A stretch of 64,000 nt of DNA from Saccharicrinis sp965230625 (GCA_965230625.1 CBDDLL010000001.1:4464001-4528000), one strand, 5' to 3'; counted from the first letter of the stretch, positions 45,321-55,368 are shown. Made by a program: numbers and translations. The notes: a model not told the origin generated them from the letters alone.

Positions 45321-46334
45321 ATGTTCGGAATTAAATTCGTGAAGTTTGATGCTATGACACACATCATTCAATTCAAAAACGGTAAAATAAAAAGAGAAGG
45401 AAAAGGTTTGTCATTTTATTATTATGCTCCAAAAACATCCATTGCTGCTATACCAATGGGCAGTAAAGATATACAGTTTATCTTTAGCGAAACTACCAAT
45501 GATTTTCAGAAAGTAACTATTCAAGGACAAATTACTTATATAATTTGCGATCCCAAACAACTATCTGAAATTCTTGATTTCACATTAGATAAAAAGTATT
45601 TATATAAAGAAGACAATTTTGAAAAAATAAACCAAAGATTAAATAATGAGGCACAAACAGCAACTTCAAAGTTTATACAACAACTCGATCTTAAATCAGC
45701 CATTAGGAGTGCTAAGGAAATTGGGGATAAAATTAAACTAGGATTAACCACATCCGAAGCCATTAAACACTTAGGTGTTGAAGTAATTAATGTAGATGTA
45801 ATTGCTGTAAGTCCAAGCCCTGAAATGTCTAAAGCACTTGAGACCGAAACAAGAGAAGCTTTGCAAAAAGAAGCAGATCAGGCTATTTATGAACGAAGGA
45901 ATTTTGCTGTTGAGCAGGAACGAAAAATTAGAGAAAGTGAATTAAGTACAGAAATTGCAGTGCAAGAGAAAGAAAAAGAAATTCAGGAGAAAAAAGCACA
46001 AATTAAAATTAAAGCCCAGGAAAATGATCGTAAAATAAGGGAAACCAAGATTGCAGCAGATGTTTCTATTGAAGAATCAAAAACCAAATTAACAGAAATG
46101 AAGGTTGAGAATATGAAGAAAGAAGCTGATGCCAAAGGTTACTTACTTGATAAAACTTTATCTCCTTATAAAGCATTTGATTGGAAAATGTTGATGGCAA
46201 TGAATTCAGGTAACTTTGACGCTAAAGATAATATAGCTTTTGCCTTCAGGGAGCTAGCTGAAAATACAGACAAGATTGAAAACCTGAATATAAGTCCCGA
46301 TTTGTTACAGACTTTACTTCAAAAAAATAAGTAA
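45321..46334 (+). CDS. SPFH/band-7 domain protein
   Basis: This 337-aa protein has an N-terminal SPFH-like domain (about 1-180: THIIQFKNGKIKREGKGLSF, SIAAIPMGSKDIQFIF, GVEVINVDVIAVSPSPE). A long charged coiled coil (about 185-265, EREKEIQEKKAQIKIKAQE-like) and a short C-terminal domain follow. Unlike stomatins or flotillins it has no N-terminal membrane helix, so membrane association, if any, would be peripheral. It would form large oligomeric rings or scaffolds. The stop overlaps the start of the NAD-kinase-like gene by one base (TAATG), which suggests coupled synthesis and a joint function. Confidence 0.82.
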   Translation: MFGIKFVKFDAMTHIIQFKNGKIKREGKGLSFYYYAPKTSIAAIPMGSKDIQFIFSETTNDFQKVTIQGQITYIICDPKQLSEILDFTLDKKYLYKEDNFEKINQRLNNEAQTATSKFIQQLDLKSAIRSAKEIGDKIKLGLTTSEAIKHLGVEVINVDVIAVSPSPEMSKALETETREALQKEADQAIYERRNFAVEQERKIRESELSTEIAVQEKEKEIQEKKAQIKIKAQENDRKIRETKIAADVSIEESKTKLTEMKVENMKKEADAKGYLLDKTLSPYKAFDWKMLMAMNSGNFDAKDNIAFAFRELAENTDKIENLNISPDLLQTLLQKNK

Positions 46335-47275
46335 TGGCTATTGACAATGCAATTATTGTAACACATAAAACCAGACTTGAGCAACTTATTGAGCGTTTTA
46401 ACACCAAGGCTCAAGCCCGGTTTTATATAGAACATTCAGGTGGTAGATTTGAAGATTACGAAGCAGAGCATAAATGCATCAAAAAGTCTCTTGAACAGGT
46501 GCAAAGCACAACAAATAAACATCTGAAATTCAAAGTAATCGATCGTACTTTTTTACCAAATTTTATATTTAGTGAAAATGACTGTATTATAGTGTTAGGA
46601 CAAGATGGTTTGGTAGCTAACACCGCGAAATATGCTAATGATTTACCTATGATTCCGGTAAATCCTGATCCAATTAGAAATGATGGTATTTTACTACCTT
46701 TTAATGTCGACAACTTTGAAATTGGTTTAATACAACTATTAGAAGAAAAATCAGTTTTTTCAAAAGTTACTATGGCAGAAGCTAAACTAAATGATGGACA
46801 ACGAATCTTAGCTTTTAATGATTTATTTATTGGCCCCAACAGTCATACATCAGCCCGTTATCAATTGTCATATAAAAACCAAACTGAGCAACAATCATCT
46901 AGTGGAATAATTGTTTCGACAGGAGCTGGTTCAACCGGATGGTTAAGTTCCTTATTCAATATGGCTAATGGGATATTTGGATCATTTGATAAAAAACATA
47001 GAGATTTAAGTTTAGGGATGCAATGGGAGGATGATTTTCTGGTTTTCATTGTACGCGAGCCTTTTAAAAGTAAACATTCTGGGATTAAGTTATGTGCAGG
47101 AACAATATCAGACGATAAACCATTGAAAATTGAATCAAACATGCCAATCAATGGTAAAATATTTAGCGATGGCTTAGAAAATGATTATTTGCAATTTAAC
47201 TCTGGCTCAATTGCTGAAATTGGTATTGCCAGGGAAAAAGCCAATATAGTTTTGACAAGTAATAATATCTTGTAA
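46334..47275 (+). CDS. NAD-kinase-like protein
   Basis: This 313-aa protein resembles the ATP-NAD kinase/diacylglycerol kinase superfamily. VLGQDGLVANTAKY corresponds to the GGDGT nucleotide motif but with GQDG. Later IIVSTGAGSTGWLSS corresponds to the T.TGSTAY motif of NAD kinases, and PMIPVNPDP to the GVN strand. The housekeeping enzyme keeps GGDGT, so this is a divergent paralogue. It may bind NAD(H) or another nucleotide without kinase activity, or phosphorylate a different substrate. It is coupled to the SPFH gene (1-nt overlap) and lies under a Nudix regulator, supporting a NAD-related role. Confidence 0.75.
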   Translation: MAIDNAIIVTHKTRLEQLIERFNTKAQARFYIEHSGGRFEDYEAEHKCIKKSLEQVQSTTNKHLKFKVIDRTFLPNFIFSENDCIIVLGQDGLVANTAKYANDLPMIPVNPDPIRNDGILLPFNVDNFEIGLIQLLEEKSVFSKVTMAEAKLNDGQRILAFNDLFIGPNSHTSARYQLSYKNQTEQQSSSGIIVSTGAGSTGWLSSLFNMANGIFGSFDKKHRDLSLGMQWEDDFLVFIVREPFKSKHSGIKLCAGTISDDKPLKIESNMPINGKIFSDGLENDYLQFNSGSIAEIGIAREKANIVLTSNNIL

Positions 47276-47304
47276 TTTTAGGCGCATTAAAAAATGAATC
47301 TAAA

Positions 47305-49437
47305 ATGTACGAGGAACAAGACAGAGGCGATAAGTCCCACTACCAAAGGTATCTGGCTGGAATGGATAGCATTATTGTTGAAAAGGTAGCTTCAGCCAGT
47401 GCCTATTTTTCTGAAAAAGAAGACCATGCAATTATTGATGTAGGTATGGCCTCGGGAACTAGCTCTTATATTTTAGCTCTTCTATTTCCTAAAACAAAAA
47501 TTATAGGGATTGATATCAATCCTAAGATGGTTAACATTGCTAACGAAAAATATAAGCTACCTAATCTTGAATTTCGAACTGATGATGGAGAAACCTTACA
47601 GTCATTAAGCAATGAAAAAATTAATGGATTCTTCAACTGTTCATCAATGCATCATATTACTTCTTTTAATAACTACTCCCCTCAAAAAGCTTATTTAACC
47701 TTAAAGAGGCAATCGGAGCTATTATGTGAAGGTGGAGTAATTGTTGTTCGAGACTTTGTTAAACCAATAGATAAAGATATTTTAATTCATTTTCCTGAAA
47801 ATGAACTAGGTAGTTTTGATGCTAATTTATTAGAACAATTTTCAAAAACAGCCCGTTCTTTATCTCCAGAAAACGAAATGGGTTTCCCTATTAAAAAGCT
47901 TAAAAATAAAAACAGTTTCCAGCTTAGTTATTCTGATGCTGTTGAATTTATTCGAAGGAAAGATTACTTAAATGATTGGAATATTGAATTACAAGAAGAA
48001 TATGGATATTTTAATCAGGATGAATTTGAAGAAGTAATGGCTTCACTAGGATTAAGAACCATTGTTTCTCAACCAGTTTATAATCCGTGGATTATTAAAA
48101 ATAGATACAATGGTAAATTTACCCTTACAGATTGTGAAGGTAATACAATTGGTACTCCTCCAACAAACTATGTAATTGCTGCCGAAAAGGTCATAGATAA
48201 GGGTACCCTATTAAAATCTGTACGCAATTTACCAATTCATGAAAACAGCTTTTTAAAGTTAAAAACATATAAGAATAAGGAAACTAATACAATTTTTGAC
48301 GTAGCAAACAGGCCTGGTGCTGTAATTGATTTTCTGCCTTACTATATAGAAGATGACTCGATACGTGTAATTGCAAAACATAATTATCCCCGTCCAATTA
48401 TTAATCAGCTCAGTAATATCTTAGACGGTAAACGCTATAGTGGTTATATTATTGAAGGTATAACAGGTTCTACTCAAAATGAAATTACTAACGAATCTCT
48501 TAAAGATATTTTAAACCAACGCGCAGGTATTGAGACAACTAATATTAAAGATTTATCAAAAGATTTAAAATACTATACTTCCCCCGGAGGTATAAACGAA
48601 ACAGTTATTTCTTACTTGGTTAATATTGAAAATTCTCCAACAAAACTTAAAATTTTAGGTAACTTTTCCGGATTTAAAGAATCTGGTAAATTCATAACCT
48701 ATGATGCTCTGCAATTAATAAAATCGGCTCAAGTTGGTGCACTACCAGAAGCAAGACTTGAGTTAAGTTTATATCGATTGTTAAATAAATTAAATAAACC
48801 ATTAGGTAAATGGCTAAATGAAGAAATTAATATTTCAGAATCTAATTCATTGAATATATCCAATTTAGAAGTTTTATTAGAAGAAACTAACCATGTATTT
48901 GAAGAAACTGATTCTTCTGTAGATTTTTTAGCACATAAAAGGGCTAAATTTTATGAATATCAGAACGAAGACAGTGAGACTATTCTCGAATATATAGAAC
49001 CCAAAGAACTTAGTTCTAATACAATAATTACACTTCCTGTCTTTTCCTTTAAAGGAAGTATTTATCTAGGAATTGAAAAAAGAAACTTACCCGTTCCGCA
49101 AATTAACGAAGGAAATAGTACAATATTAACAGCTCCTGCGTATCGGCTACCTAAAAATATTACTAATATAAAGGAACTAGATGATTTCATTTGCAATAAG
49201 GAAATTTTTGGTTGTAAACCTTTAAATATTCAAAAGCTAGGTGAAAAATATTTGCCTTGTGCAGGCATAACTCCCGAACAAGTCTATCCATACTTAATTA
49301 CTTTAGATCATCCATCTTCAAACCTTTATTGGATTTCCCTCAATAGTTTGATGGAATTTTCAAGTAAACTTCGTGATGGACACTTGTTAGTTTGTATTTA
49401 TAGGCTTATACATTTCTTACAAAGCCAGAACTCTTAA
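47305..49437 (+). CDS. 710-aa SAM methyltransferase fused to unknown C-terminal domains
   Basis: The N-terminal class I methyltransferase domain (about 45-160) has AIIDVGMASGTSSYIL (motif I), TKIIGIDINPKMVNIA (acidic motif II) and CEGGVIVVRDFV. The remaining about 430 residues are unusual. They contain two segments with Nudix-like strand patterns but no Nudix box (near 335-460 and 560-690, e.g. PGAVIDFLPYYIEDDSIRVI and NTIITLPVFSFKGSIYLGIE). A catalytically dead Nudix-type module would fit the neighbouring Nudix regulator, but this is a guess. The gene follows the NAD-kinase-like gene by 29 nt. The substrate is unknown. Confidence 0.7.
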   Translation: MYEEQDRGDKSHYQRYLAGMDSIIVEKVASASAYFSEKEDHAIIDVGMASGTSSYILALLFPKTKIIGIDINPKMVNIANEKYKLPNLEFRTDDGETLQSLSNEKINGFFNCSSMHHITSFNNYSPQKAYLTLKRQSELLCEGGVIVVRDFVKPIDKDILIHFPENELGSFDANLLEQFSKTARSLSPENEMGFPIKKLKNKNSFQLSYSDAVEFIRRKDYLNDWNIELQEEYGYFNQDEFEEVMASLGLRTIVSQPVYNPWIIKNRYNGKFTLTDCEGNTIGTPPTNYVIAAEKVIDKGTLLKSVRNLPIHENSFLKLKTYKNKETNTIFDVANRPGAVIDFLPYYIEDDSIRVIAKHNYPRPIINQLSNILDGKRYSGYIIEGITGSTQNEITNESLKDILNQRAGIETTNIKDLSKDLKYYTSPGGINETVISYLVNIENSPTKLKILGNFSGFKESGKFITYDALQLIKSAQVGALPEARLELSLYRLLNKLNKPLGKWLNEEINISESNSLNISNLEVLLEETNHVFEETDSSVDFLAHKRAKFYEYQNEDSETILEYIEPKELSSNTIITLPVFSFKGSIYLGIEKRNLPVPQINEGNSTILTAPAYRLPKNITNIKELDDFICNKEIFGCKPLNIQKLGEKYLPCAGITPEQVYPYLITLDHPSSNLYWISLNSLMEFSSKLRDGHLLVCIYRLIHFLQSQNS

Positions 49438-49764
49438 TTATATTCTACTGACCTTATCCAACAAACACCCTAAGATATTTATATACAAGACCTAATATTT
49501 TATTTTCATTCCTAGAAAAAGAAATTCTGTAGTAAATGATTAGATAGTAGTTCCTCAATTGAAAATATTTTACATAAAACTTATCATCAATAGCTTAAAA
49601 AAGAGCTGTCTTCGGTTTTAAAAGGTATCCTCTTCTTTGATTTTTATTAACATTTTTTGGAATTATTTGTACAACATTGCTAAAGAAACTAGCGTTACAT
49701 AATTTTCATTTTATATTTAACATATCAACATCACACGCTTTCATTTTCAACTAATTAACAAACT
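49438..49764. other. Promoter region of the T9SS cargo gene
   Basis: The 327 nt hold no coding potential, no strong terminator for the methyltransferase operon and no perfect promoter match. The sequence close to 49765 is a plausible leader. Nothing else was noted. Confidence 0.5.
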
Positions 49765-51663
49765 ATGAACAACACATTATTTTTAGTAATGGTAGCTACG
49801 ATGTTTTTTGTAGCAAAAGTAAAAGGGCAGGAACCGGAAATTTTTGATCCTGTTCCCGGTTCCTTTGCAGAAGGATATCAAACATTTACATTTTCTCATT
49901 TTGGGGATGATTTTAAGGCATTATTACATAAATATCAATATCAGGTACTTATCGGGGAAGATGGCCCTGGTTCTTCCGATCTGTCTATTAATACAGACTG
50001 CCAGCTTCGGGGGGTATCTTGTATGATCCCGACTGATGGTAGAACGCTTTATGTGAGATTTCGTTATCGCGAACGCGGAAAGAGTTGGTCACATAAAGAT
50101 TATACATACAGAACCCGAAAAACAAAAGGAAAATCATCTATTATATTTCCAAAATCAGGTACAGAGCTTACAGGTTCTGAGGTAACTTTCACGATTAAAC
50201 GTAATAAACGTTATCCTCTTTATTCGAAGCAACACACCATGGCGGTTGGCACTACGAGAAAAGGCTCAACTGAAATTTATTCGGCTCCGTTCGATTATTT
50301 TAAAGGAGAAACCATTACAATCAAAAATCTGCCAACAAATGGAGAAACCGTTTATGTGCGCTTCTACGAAGATTTTTGGAAGGGAGGTTCATTCACGGAT
50401 TATAAATTCATAGCTTATGCCGATAAAGCGGTTATGCAAATCCCGTTAAGAGGAACAGTTCTTAATGCCACTAAGACAACTTTTACATGGGATAAGCGTT
50501 CGGGGCAGGAATTTGATATAACCGTTGGTTCGTCCGGTTCAGGTTCGGATGATATTAAACAAAGAGGTACTTCGACTACAGGGAATACAATGACAGTTGA
50601 TTTAAGTAACACAGGTACAGATAAAATATATGTTCGTCTTTGGAGTAAAATGTCAAGCGGAAACTGGGTTTATAAAGATTATGGATACAACATAGGCACA
50701 CCTACGGAAGTAAATATAAAAACCGAAGCATACCTTTCCGATGGGGGAACTGTTTCGGGGAACGGAAAATACAACTTTGGTGAAACAGTGAACCTTGAGG
50801 CAACACCGGCAACTGGTTACGATTTTATGAACTGGACAGAATACCAAAACCGTACATATAAAATTGTTTCCACCGATGCCAAATACAGTTTCACGGCAGA
50901 TAAGGACAGGAAGCTGGTTGCCAATTTTGCACTTCCAATTCCTGATTTTACAATTGCAATAAGTGCTAGCCCAGCTAATGGCGGAATCTTTGCAGGCGAA
51001 GGTACATACAGGCAAGGCGAGACAGTGAGACTAGAGGCAGTACCGTCTACAGGTTACGTTTTTGTAAACTGGACAGTAAACGGAAAAGAAGTTTCTACAG
51101 ATGCCCTATACAACTTCACGGCAGACAGTGACAGGACTCTGGTGGCAAATTTTGTGGTACAGGGTTCTGATTTCTCAATTGTAACAAGTTCAAGCCCTGC
51201 CAACGGCGGGACGGTTTCAGGCGAAGGCACATACAGCAAAGGTCAGACAGTAAGCCTTGAGGCAACACCATCTAAAGGTTACGATTTTGTGAACTGGACA
51301 GAAAACGGGAAAGAAGTTTCTACAAACTCAACACTTACAATAGTTGTAAACGAAAATAGAGAATTAACTGCTAATTTTTCAATGCAAACTGGTATTTCAA
51401 AAAGCCACTATAACAATGATGTCAAAGTATATCCAAACCCAACAACTGGATATATTAATATTGAGCTAAATGAACTTATGAATGCTAATGACACTGAATT
51501 CTTCCTTATTAACAATTCCGGTAAAATAACCAGCTTAAAGGCAGTAACAATTAACTCAAATATGTTACAGGTAAACATTGAGAACCATCCTGCTGGAGTT
51601 TACTATTTACATATTGTAAATAAAGAGTTTTCTAAAACCGAAAAAATAATATTGAAAGAATAA
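49765..51663 (+). CDS. Type IX-secreted repeat protein with InlB-like repeats
   Basis: This 632-aa exported protein has a signal peptide (about 1-21, ending VKGQ). Three divergent beta-sandwich repeats of about 100 residues (about 22-312) share V(Y)VR(F/L)....W..KDY endings. Three divergent InlB_B/Listeria-Bacteroides-type repeats follow (about 326-395, 400-470, 475-545), each with GEGTY..G.TV.LEA.PS.GY.FVNWT and a final (V/T)ANF. The C-terminal type A sorting domain (about 553-632) contains VKVYPNPTTGYINIEL and PAGVYYLHIVN. It is therefore secreted or attached to the surface by T9SS. An adhesion role is likely. It is monocistronic with a strong terminator behind it. Confidence 0.88.
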   Translation: MNNTLFLVMVATMFFVAKVKGQEPEIFDPVPGSFAEGYQTFTFSHFGDDFKALLHKYQYQVLIGEDGPGSSDLSINTDCQLRGVSCMIPTDGRTLYVRFRYRERGKSWSHKDYTYRTRKTKGKSSIIFPKSGTELTGSEVTFTIKRNKRYPLYSKQHTMAVGTTRKGSTEIYSAPFDYFKGETITIKNLPTNGETVYVRFYEDFWKGGSFTDYKFIAYADKAVMQIPLRGTVLNATKTTFTWDKRSGQEFDITVGSSGSGSDDIKQRGTSTTGNTMTVDLSNTGTDKIYVRLWSKMSSGNWVYKDYGYNIGTPTEVNIKTEAYLSDGGTVSGNGKYNFGETVNLEATPATGYDFMNWTEYQNRTYKIVSTDAKYSFTADKDRKLVANFALPIPDFTIAISASPANGGIFAGEGTYRQGETVRLEAVPSTGYVFVNWTVNGKEVSTDALYNFTADSDRTLVANFVVQGSDFSIVTSSSPANGGTVSGEGTYSKGQTVSLEATPSKGYDFVNWTENGKEVSTNSTLTIVVNENRELTANFSMQTGISKSHYNNDVKVYPNPTTGYINIELNELMNANDTEFFLINNSGKITSLKAVTINSNMLQVNIENHPAGVYYLHIVNKEFSKTEKIILKE

Positions 51664-51717
51664 AGAAATTAGGTTTTACCACAATTTATTTTTTTAAAGA
51701 AGAAACAATATCAAAAT

Positions 51718-51755
51718 AAAGGATTGTCTTAGATAACAAAAGACAATCCTTTTTT
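51718..51755. terminator. Strong bidirectional terminator
   Basis: AAAGGATTGTCTT (51718-51730) pairs perfectly with AAGACAATCCTTT (51740-51752) around a 9-nt loop, with a T-run to 51755. On the minus strand the upstream A-run gives T residues too. It lies between the convergent T9SS cargo and hydrolase genes and serves both. Confidence 0.9.
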
Positions 51756-51791
51756 GATTTTTAGCATAGACTCGTTAATATCTTAGGAGTA

Positions 51792-53138
51792 TTAATCTTC
51801 AAATTTAACATGAATTGAATTCTCTTTAAGTATTTTAATAAAACTATCAATCTCTTGTGTATTCATATTGTAATATGCTGGCATTCTAAAACTATTTATC
51901 AATTTACATTTTGTTAATAAAATGGCTAATCCAGCCATAATATGTGACTCTTGAATGGTGCAATGACCATAGTTTATAACAGGGATACCAGTATGTAAGC
52001 GTCTATTTCTTTTCATAAACACTTTTCGCCTGTATATAGGATTATGCCAAAATGGAGTAATGTGATCACCAATTGTATGTATAGTAACTATTGGAATTTC
52101 AATATTTCCAGTAGTTTCGTACTTTTTAATATTGGTTTTAGCCTGATGGAAATTTGGTCCTGAAATCCGTTGAACATGTCTATTAAGTTTCCAGTCATTA
52201 CTTGATCCAACATACCATTTTCTTCTATTATTAAATGGAATACCTCCTAATCTTGAGTTTACATCATTTGTCAACATGACATTAAAACGTAGTAACTCTA
52301 CTAAAGATTTAATTACAACCTCTTGACTAACTAAATCTACAGGAACTTTAGCACATTTTACTAATTCGTGAGTTTTACCTGGATTATTGATAAATATATC
52401 GGCTATTGCTAAAGGTAAAGCACCTGATTTCCATGCTGACATAACAAATGGATCAATCCCATCCTGTGGATTTCCTAAATCAATTCCTTTTGCCAACAAT
52501 TCATCTTTAAAAAAGTAATTTAATAGCACATGAAAATCACCATTATATTGTAATTGCCTATAAAAGTTACCAATAGGTCCGCATATAGATATAGCACCGT
52601 CAAACAAATTTGGGTATTTTTCTATGGTAAGTGTTGTAACTAAACCTCCTTCAGAAGGCCCACCTAAAAAAACAAAATCAGGAGGATAATATTCATTAGT
52701 AGAAGCAAAAAACTCATCAATCCTCTCCCTTAGGTTCTTTATATCTTTAACAGCATCCAACACCACTAATCCGTTATCTCGATAACTTGTAGCAGCATAA
52801 CCTCCCATTGATAAAACAATATCCTTAACTGATTTATCTGCAATAAAATCATCAGGAAGAACAACATCCTCATACGGTTGAGGATCAACCATCCCATGTG
52901 CATAAACAATCAAAACTTTGTCGCTTAACACATTCCAATACTCAGGCAATACAATTTCATACTCAGCACCTTCAATAACTCCATTCATTGGAACTGTAAC
53001 CGTTCCACTCTTTAATCCTGATTCAACAAATTCGGACTCAGTAAGATCTTCCCTACAACCAAAGATCACGACAGATAACAGGAGGACAAAAGTTCCCCCT
53101 ATCAACTTTTTTTTGTTGATCAAACTGAAATTTTTCAT
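51792..53138 (-). CDS. Lipoprotein alpha/beta hydrolase (prolyl-oligopeptidase-like)
   Basis: This 448-aa protein has a lipoprotein signal (lipobox VIFGC, C28). An alpha/beta hydrolase fold follows: VLIVYAHGMVDP (oxyanion HG), nucleophile elbow FLGGPSEGGLVTT (GPSEGG), and IVTIHTIGDHITP, whose D/H would supply the acid, with a late histidine in INYGHCTIQESH. It is probably an esterase or peptidase anchored in the outer membrane. It reads towards the T9SS cargo gene across a shared terminator and has no operon partner. The substrate is unknown. Confidence 0.82.
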   Translation of the reverse strand: MKNFSLINKKKLIGGTFVLLLSVVIFGCREDLTESEFVESGLKSGTVTVPMNGVIEGAEYEIVLPEYWNVLSDKVLIVYAHGMVDPQPYEDVVLPDDFIADKSVKDIVLSMGGYAATSYRDNGLVVLDAVKDIKNLRERIDEFFASTNEYYPPDFVFLGGPSEGGLVTTLTIEKYPNLFDGAISICGPIGNFYRQLQYNGDFHVLLNYFFKDELLAKGIDLGNPQDGIDPFVMSAWKSGALPLAIADIFINNPGKTHELVKCAKVPVDLVSQEVVIKSLVELLRFNVMLTNDVNSRLGGIPFNNRRKWYVGSSNDWKLNRHVQRISGPNFHQAKTNIKKYETTGNIEIPIVTIHTIGDHITPFWHNPIYRRKVFMKRNRRLHTGIPVINYGHCTIQESHIMAGLAILLTKCKLINSFRMPAYYNMNTQEIDSFIKILKENSIHVKFED

Positions 53139-53427
53139 GATAATATCTTTTGAATTTAAAAGATATAAGTTACTAAATACCAGACACTATAACAATGTTT
53201 TTAACATTGAATATTAATACAAAATAGACTAATATATATATTCAATACTAACCTTTAATTAAATTACTAAATTGAGAGAAAACACAACTACATTACATGA
53301 TTTTCGGACCTTTATATCCTATTTAAATTTCGTTATTATATGTTATTTTTTCCTTTTTAAGCTACCTTTAAAAATCATCAATAAAATCATTTTAATTTTA
53401 TAAATGTTTTAAAATAATTACAACGAA

Positions 53428-54138
53428 ATGCCTTCAGAAACTATAACTATTTGTGCATGTAAATCGCGTTCTTTTATCGAAAAAGATAAATTAGCAACTA
53501 TTACTGCTACCTTAAAAAGCAATGGTTATCAAATTGAATTGGTAGATGATATATGCCGAATGGTAGTAGACCAACCGGAAAATATTAAAACAGCAGCTAA
53601 AGGAACCATAATGGCTTGTTATAATAGAGCTATAAAATCTCATTTAGATTGGTTAGATGTAGAACCTAACAACATAGTTGACATTAGAAACCGTTCAACT
53701 CAAGATGTTTTAAACGATTTTCAAATAAGCAGTTCAGCTTGCAGTTCTTCAACTGAATATAAAGAAGTAATACTAGAAATAGAAGCATTACCTGTATATG
53801 AAGGTACTGATGCCTGGTATCCGGTTATTGATGAATCACGTTGTACTAATTGTGGCAAATGTCACGATTTCTGTTTGTTTGGTGTTTATTCTTTAAAAGA
53901 TAAACAGGTACAGGTTACTCAACCTCACAACTGTAAAAATAACTGTCCTGCTTGCGCAAGAATTTGTCCAAGTAAAGCCATCATATTTCCTAAATACGAA
54001 AAATCACCTATTAATGGAGGTACTGAGTTGGAAGAAGTTTTTTCGGAGGAAGATATGGAGGCAATGTACCAAAAGCGATTACAGTATCGTTTACAACAAA
54101 ATCGTAATCGCTTTTCATTGTTCAAAGAAGATAAGTAA
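53428..54138 (+). CDS. Cys-rich Fe-S protein with two 4Fe-4S ferredoxin motifs
   Basis: This 236-aa protein has the C-terminal dicluster CTNCGKCHDFC (C139, C142, C145, C149) and CKNNCPACARIC (C169, C173, C176, C180). The N-terminal domain has its own conserved-looking cysteines (ICAC at 8-11, C43, C64) and may bind another cluster or a partner. It probably passes electrons to the radical SAM enzyme, whose start codon overlaps its stop by one base (TAATG). It is the first gene of the terpenoid operon. Confidence 0.85.
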   Translation: MPSETITICACKSRSFIEKDKLATITATLKSNGYQIELVDDICRMVVDQPENIKTAAKGTIMACYNRAIKSHLDWLDVEPNNIVDIRNRSTQDVLNDFQISSSACSSSTEYKEVILEIEALPVYEGTDAWYPVIDESRCTNCGKCHDFCLFGVYSLKDKQVQVTQPHNCKNNCPACARICPSKAIIFPKYEKSPINGGTELEEVFSEEDMEAMYQKRLQYRLQQNRNRFSLFKEDK

Positions 54139-55355
54139 TGACCTTAAAAGAATATACTGCCAACTTTAAAACTGCCATGCGCGTTCCATTGGAGTGTTCT
54201 CCTCGATTAATATGGAAGTTCGCTTACAACTTTGGTTGGCGTAACCTAAAGAATATTAACCAGTTTGAAAAACGTCAAACTAAAGGAAAACCATTTTTTC
54301 CGGCTTTTGTAATGATTTCTATTACTGAGAGTTGTAACCTCTCATGCAGTGGATGTTGGATTACAGCAGGAGGCAATAAAGCTCTTTCGGCAGAACAACT
54401 TGATGGTATAATTACAGAGAGCAAGAAAAAAGGATCTTATTTCTTTGGAATTCTGGGAGGTGAACCTTTATTGTATAAGGGGCTATTCGATATAATACGA
54501 AAGCATTCTGATTGTTATTTCCAACTTTTCACCAATGGAATGCTAATTACAGATGAAATTGCCATGCAAATTAAAAAGTTGGGCAACATCACTCCTATTA
54601 TCAGCATCGAAGGTTTAAAAACCGAAAGCGAAAACCGAAGAGGGAAAACCGATGTATTTGATAAAACGCTAGCTGGCGTAAGGGCTTGCAAAAAAGCAAA
54701 ACTTATATTTGGAGCAGCTGCAAGTATCTGTAAAAGTAATTATAACGACCTTGTAAGCAGGGAATATATCAATTTACTTGCAAAAGAAGGTGTTCATTAT
54801 CTATGGTACTATATATACCGCCCCGTGGGAGCTAATCCTAATACCGACAACGCGTTGGATGAAGATGAAATTTTTGAACTACGCAAGTTTATTGTTGAAC
54901 AACGCAAAGATGCTCCCTTATTTATTATAGATACATATTGGGATGCTAACGGCAATGCAGTTTGTCCCGCAGCCACAGGAATGAGTCATCATATTTCCCC
55001 TGGTGGAGCCGTTGAGTTTTGCCCTCCCCTCCAAATGGCTCGTGATTTTATTAACAAAGATGCTTCCAACATAACAGAAATTTTTGAAGAATCGGAGTTT
55101 TTATCTGATTTAAGAAAGATGACTGCTTCTACATCAAGAGGATGTATACTATTGGAAAGACCCAGGGAATTAGCTGAATTCTTAGAGCAATATAATGCAG
55201 TGGATTCTTCTTCTCGAAATACAGTTTTACAAGAATACAAAAAAATGCCTCCTGTGGCTGGTCACGACCAAAAAGGAAGAGAGATACCAGAGGAGAACGT
55301 ACTTTATAAAATAATGAAAAAGAAATATTTCTTTGGATTTGGAGCTTACGGTTAA
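54138..55355 (+). CDS. Radical SAM enzyme of the terpenoid operon
   Basis: This 405-aa enzyme has CNLSCSGCW (C66, C70, C73) for the SAM-binding 4Fe-4S cluster, GILGGEPLL (GGEP SAM contact) and IISIEGLKTE. Its C-terminal cysteines (NAVCPAATG, VEFCPPLQ, RGCILL) suggest an auxiliary SPASM-like cluster. The general type resembles radical SAM enzymes acting on isoprenoids, such as the hopanoid-tailoring HpnH, but the motif alone does not fix the substrate. Context (prenyl synthase and cyclases downstream, ferredoxin upstream) suggests modification of a polyprenyl or cyclic terpenoid intermediate. Confidence 0.85.
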   Translation: MTLKEYTANFKTAMRVPLECSPRLIWKFAYNFGWRNLKNINQFEKRQTKGKPFFPAFVMISITESCNLSCSGCWITAGGNKALSAEQLDGIITESKKKGSYFFGILGGEPLLYKGLFDIIRKHSDCYFQLFTNGMLITDEIAMQIKKLGNITPIISIEGLKTESENRRGKTDVFDKTLAGVRACKKAKLIFGAAASICKSNYNDLVSREYINLLAKEGVHYLWYYIYRPVGANPNTDNALDEDEIFELRKFIVEQRKDAPLFIIDTYWDANGNAVCPAATGMSHHISPGGAVEFCPPLQMARDFINKDASNITEIFEESEFLSDLRKMTASTSRGCILLERPRELAEFLEQYNAVDSSSRNTVLQEYKKMPPVAGHDQKGREIPEENVLYKIMKKKYFFGFGAYG

Positions 55356-55368
55356 AGGAATAAACCAT

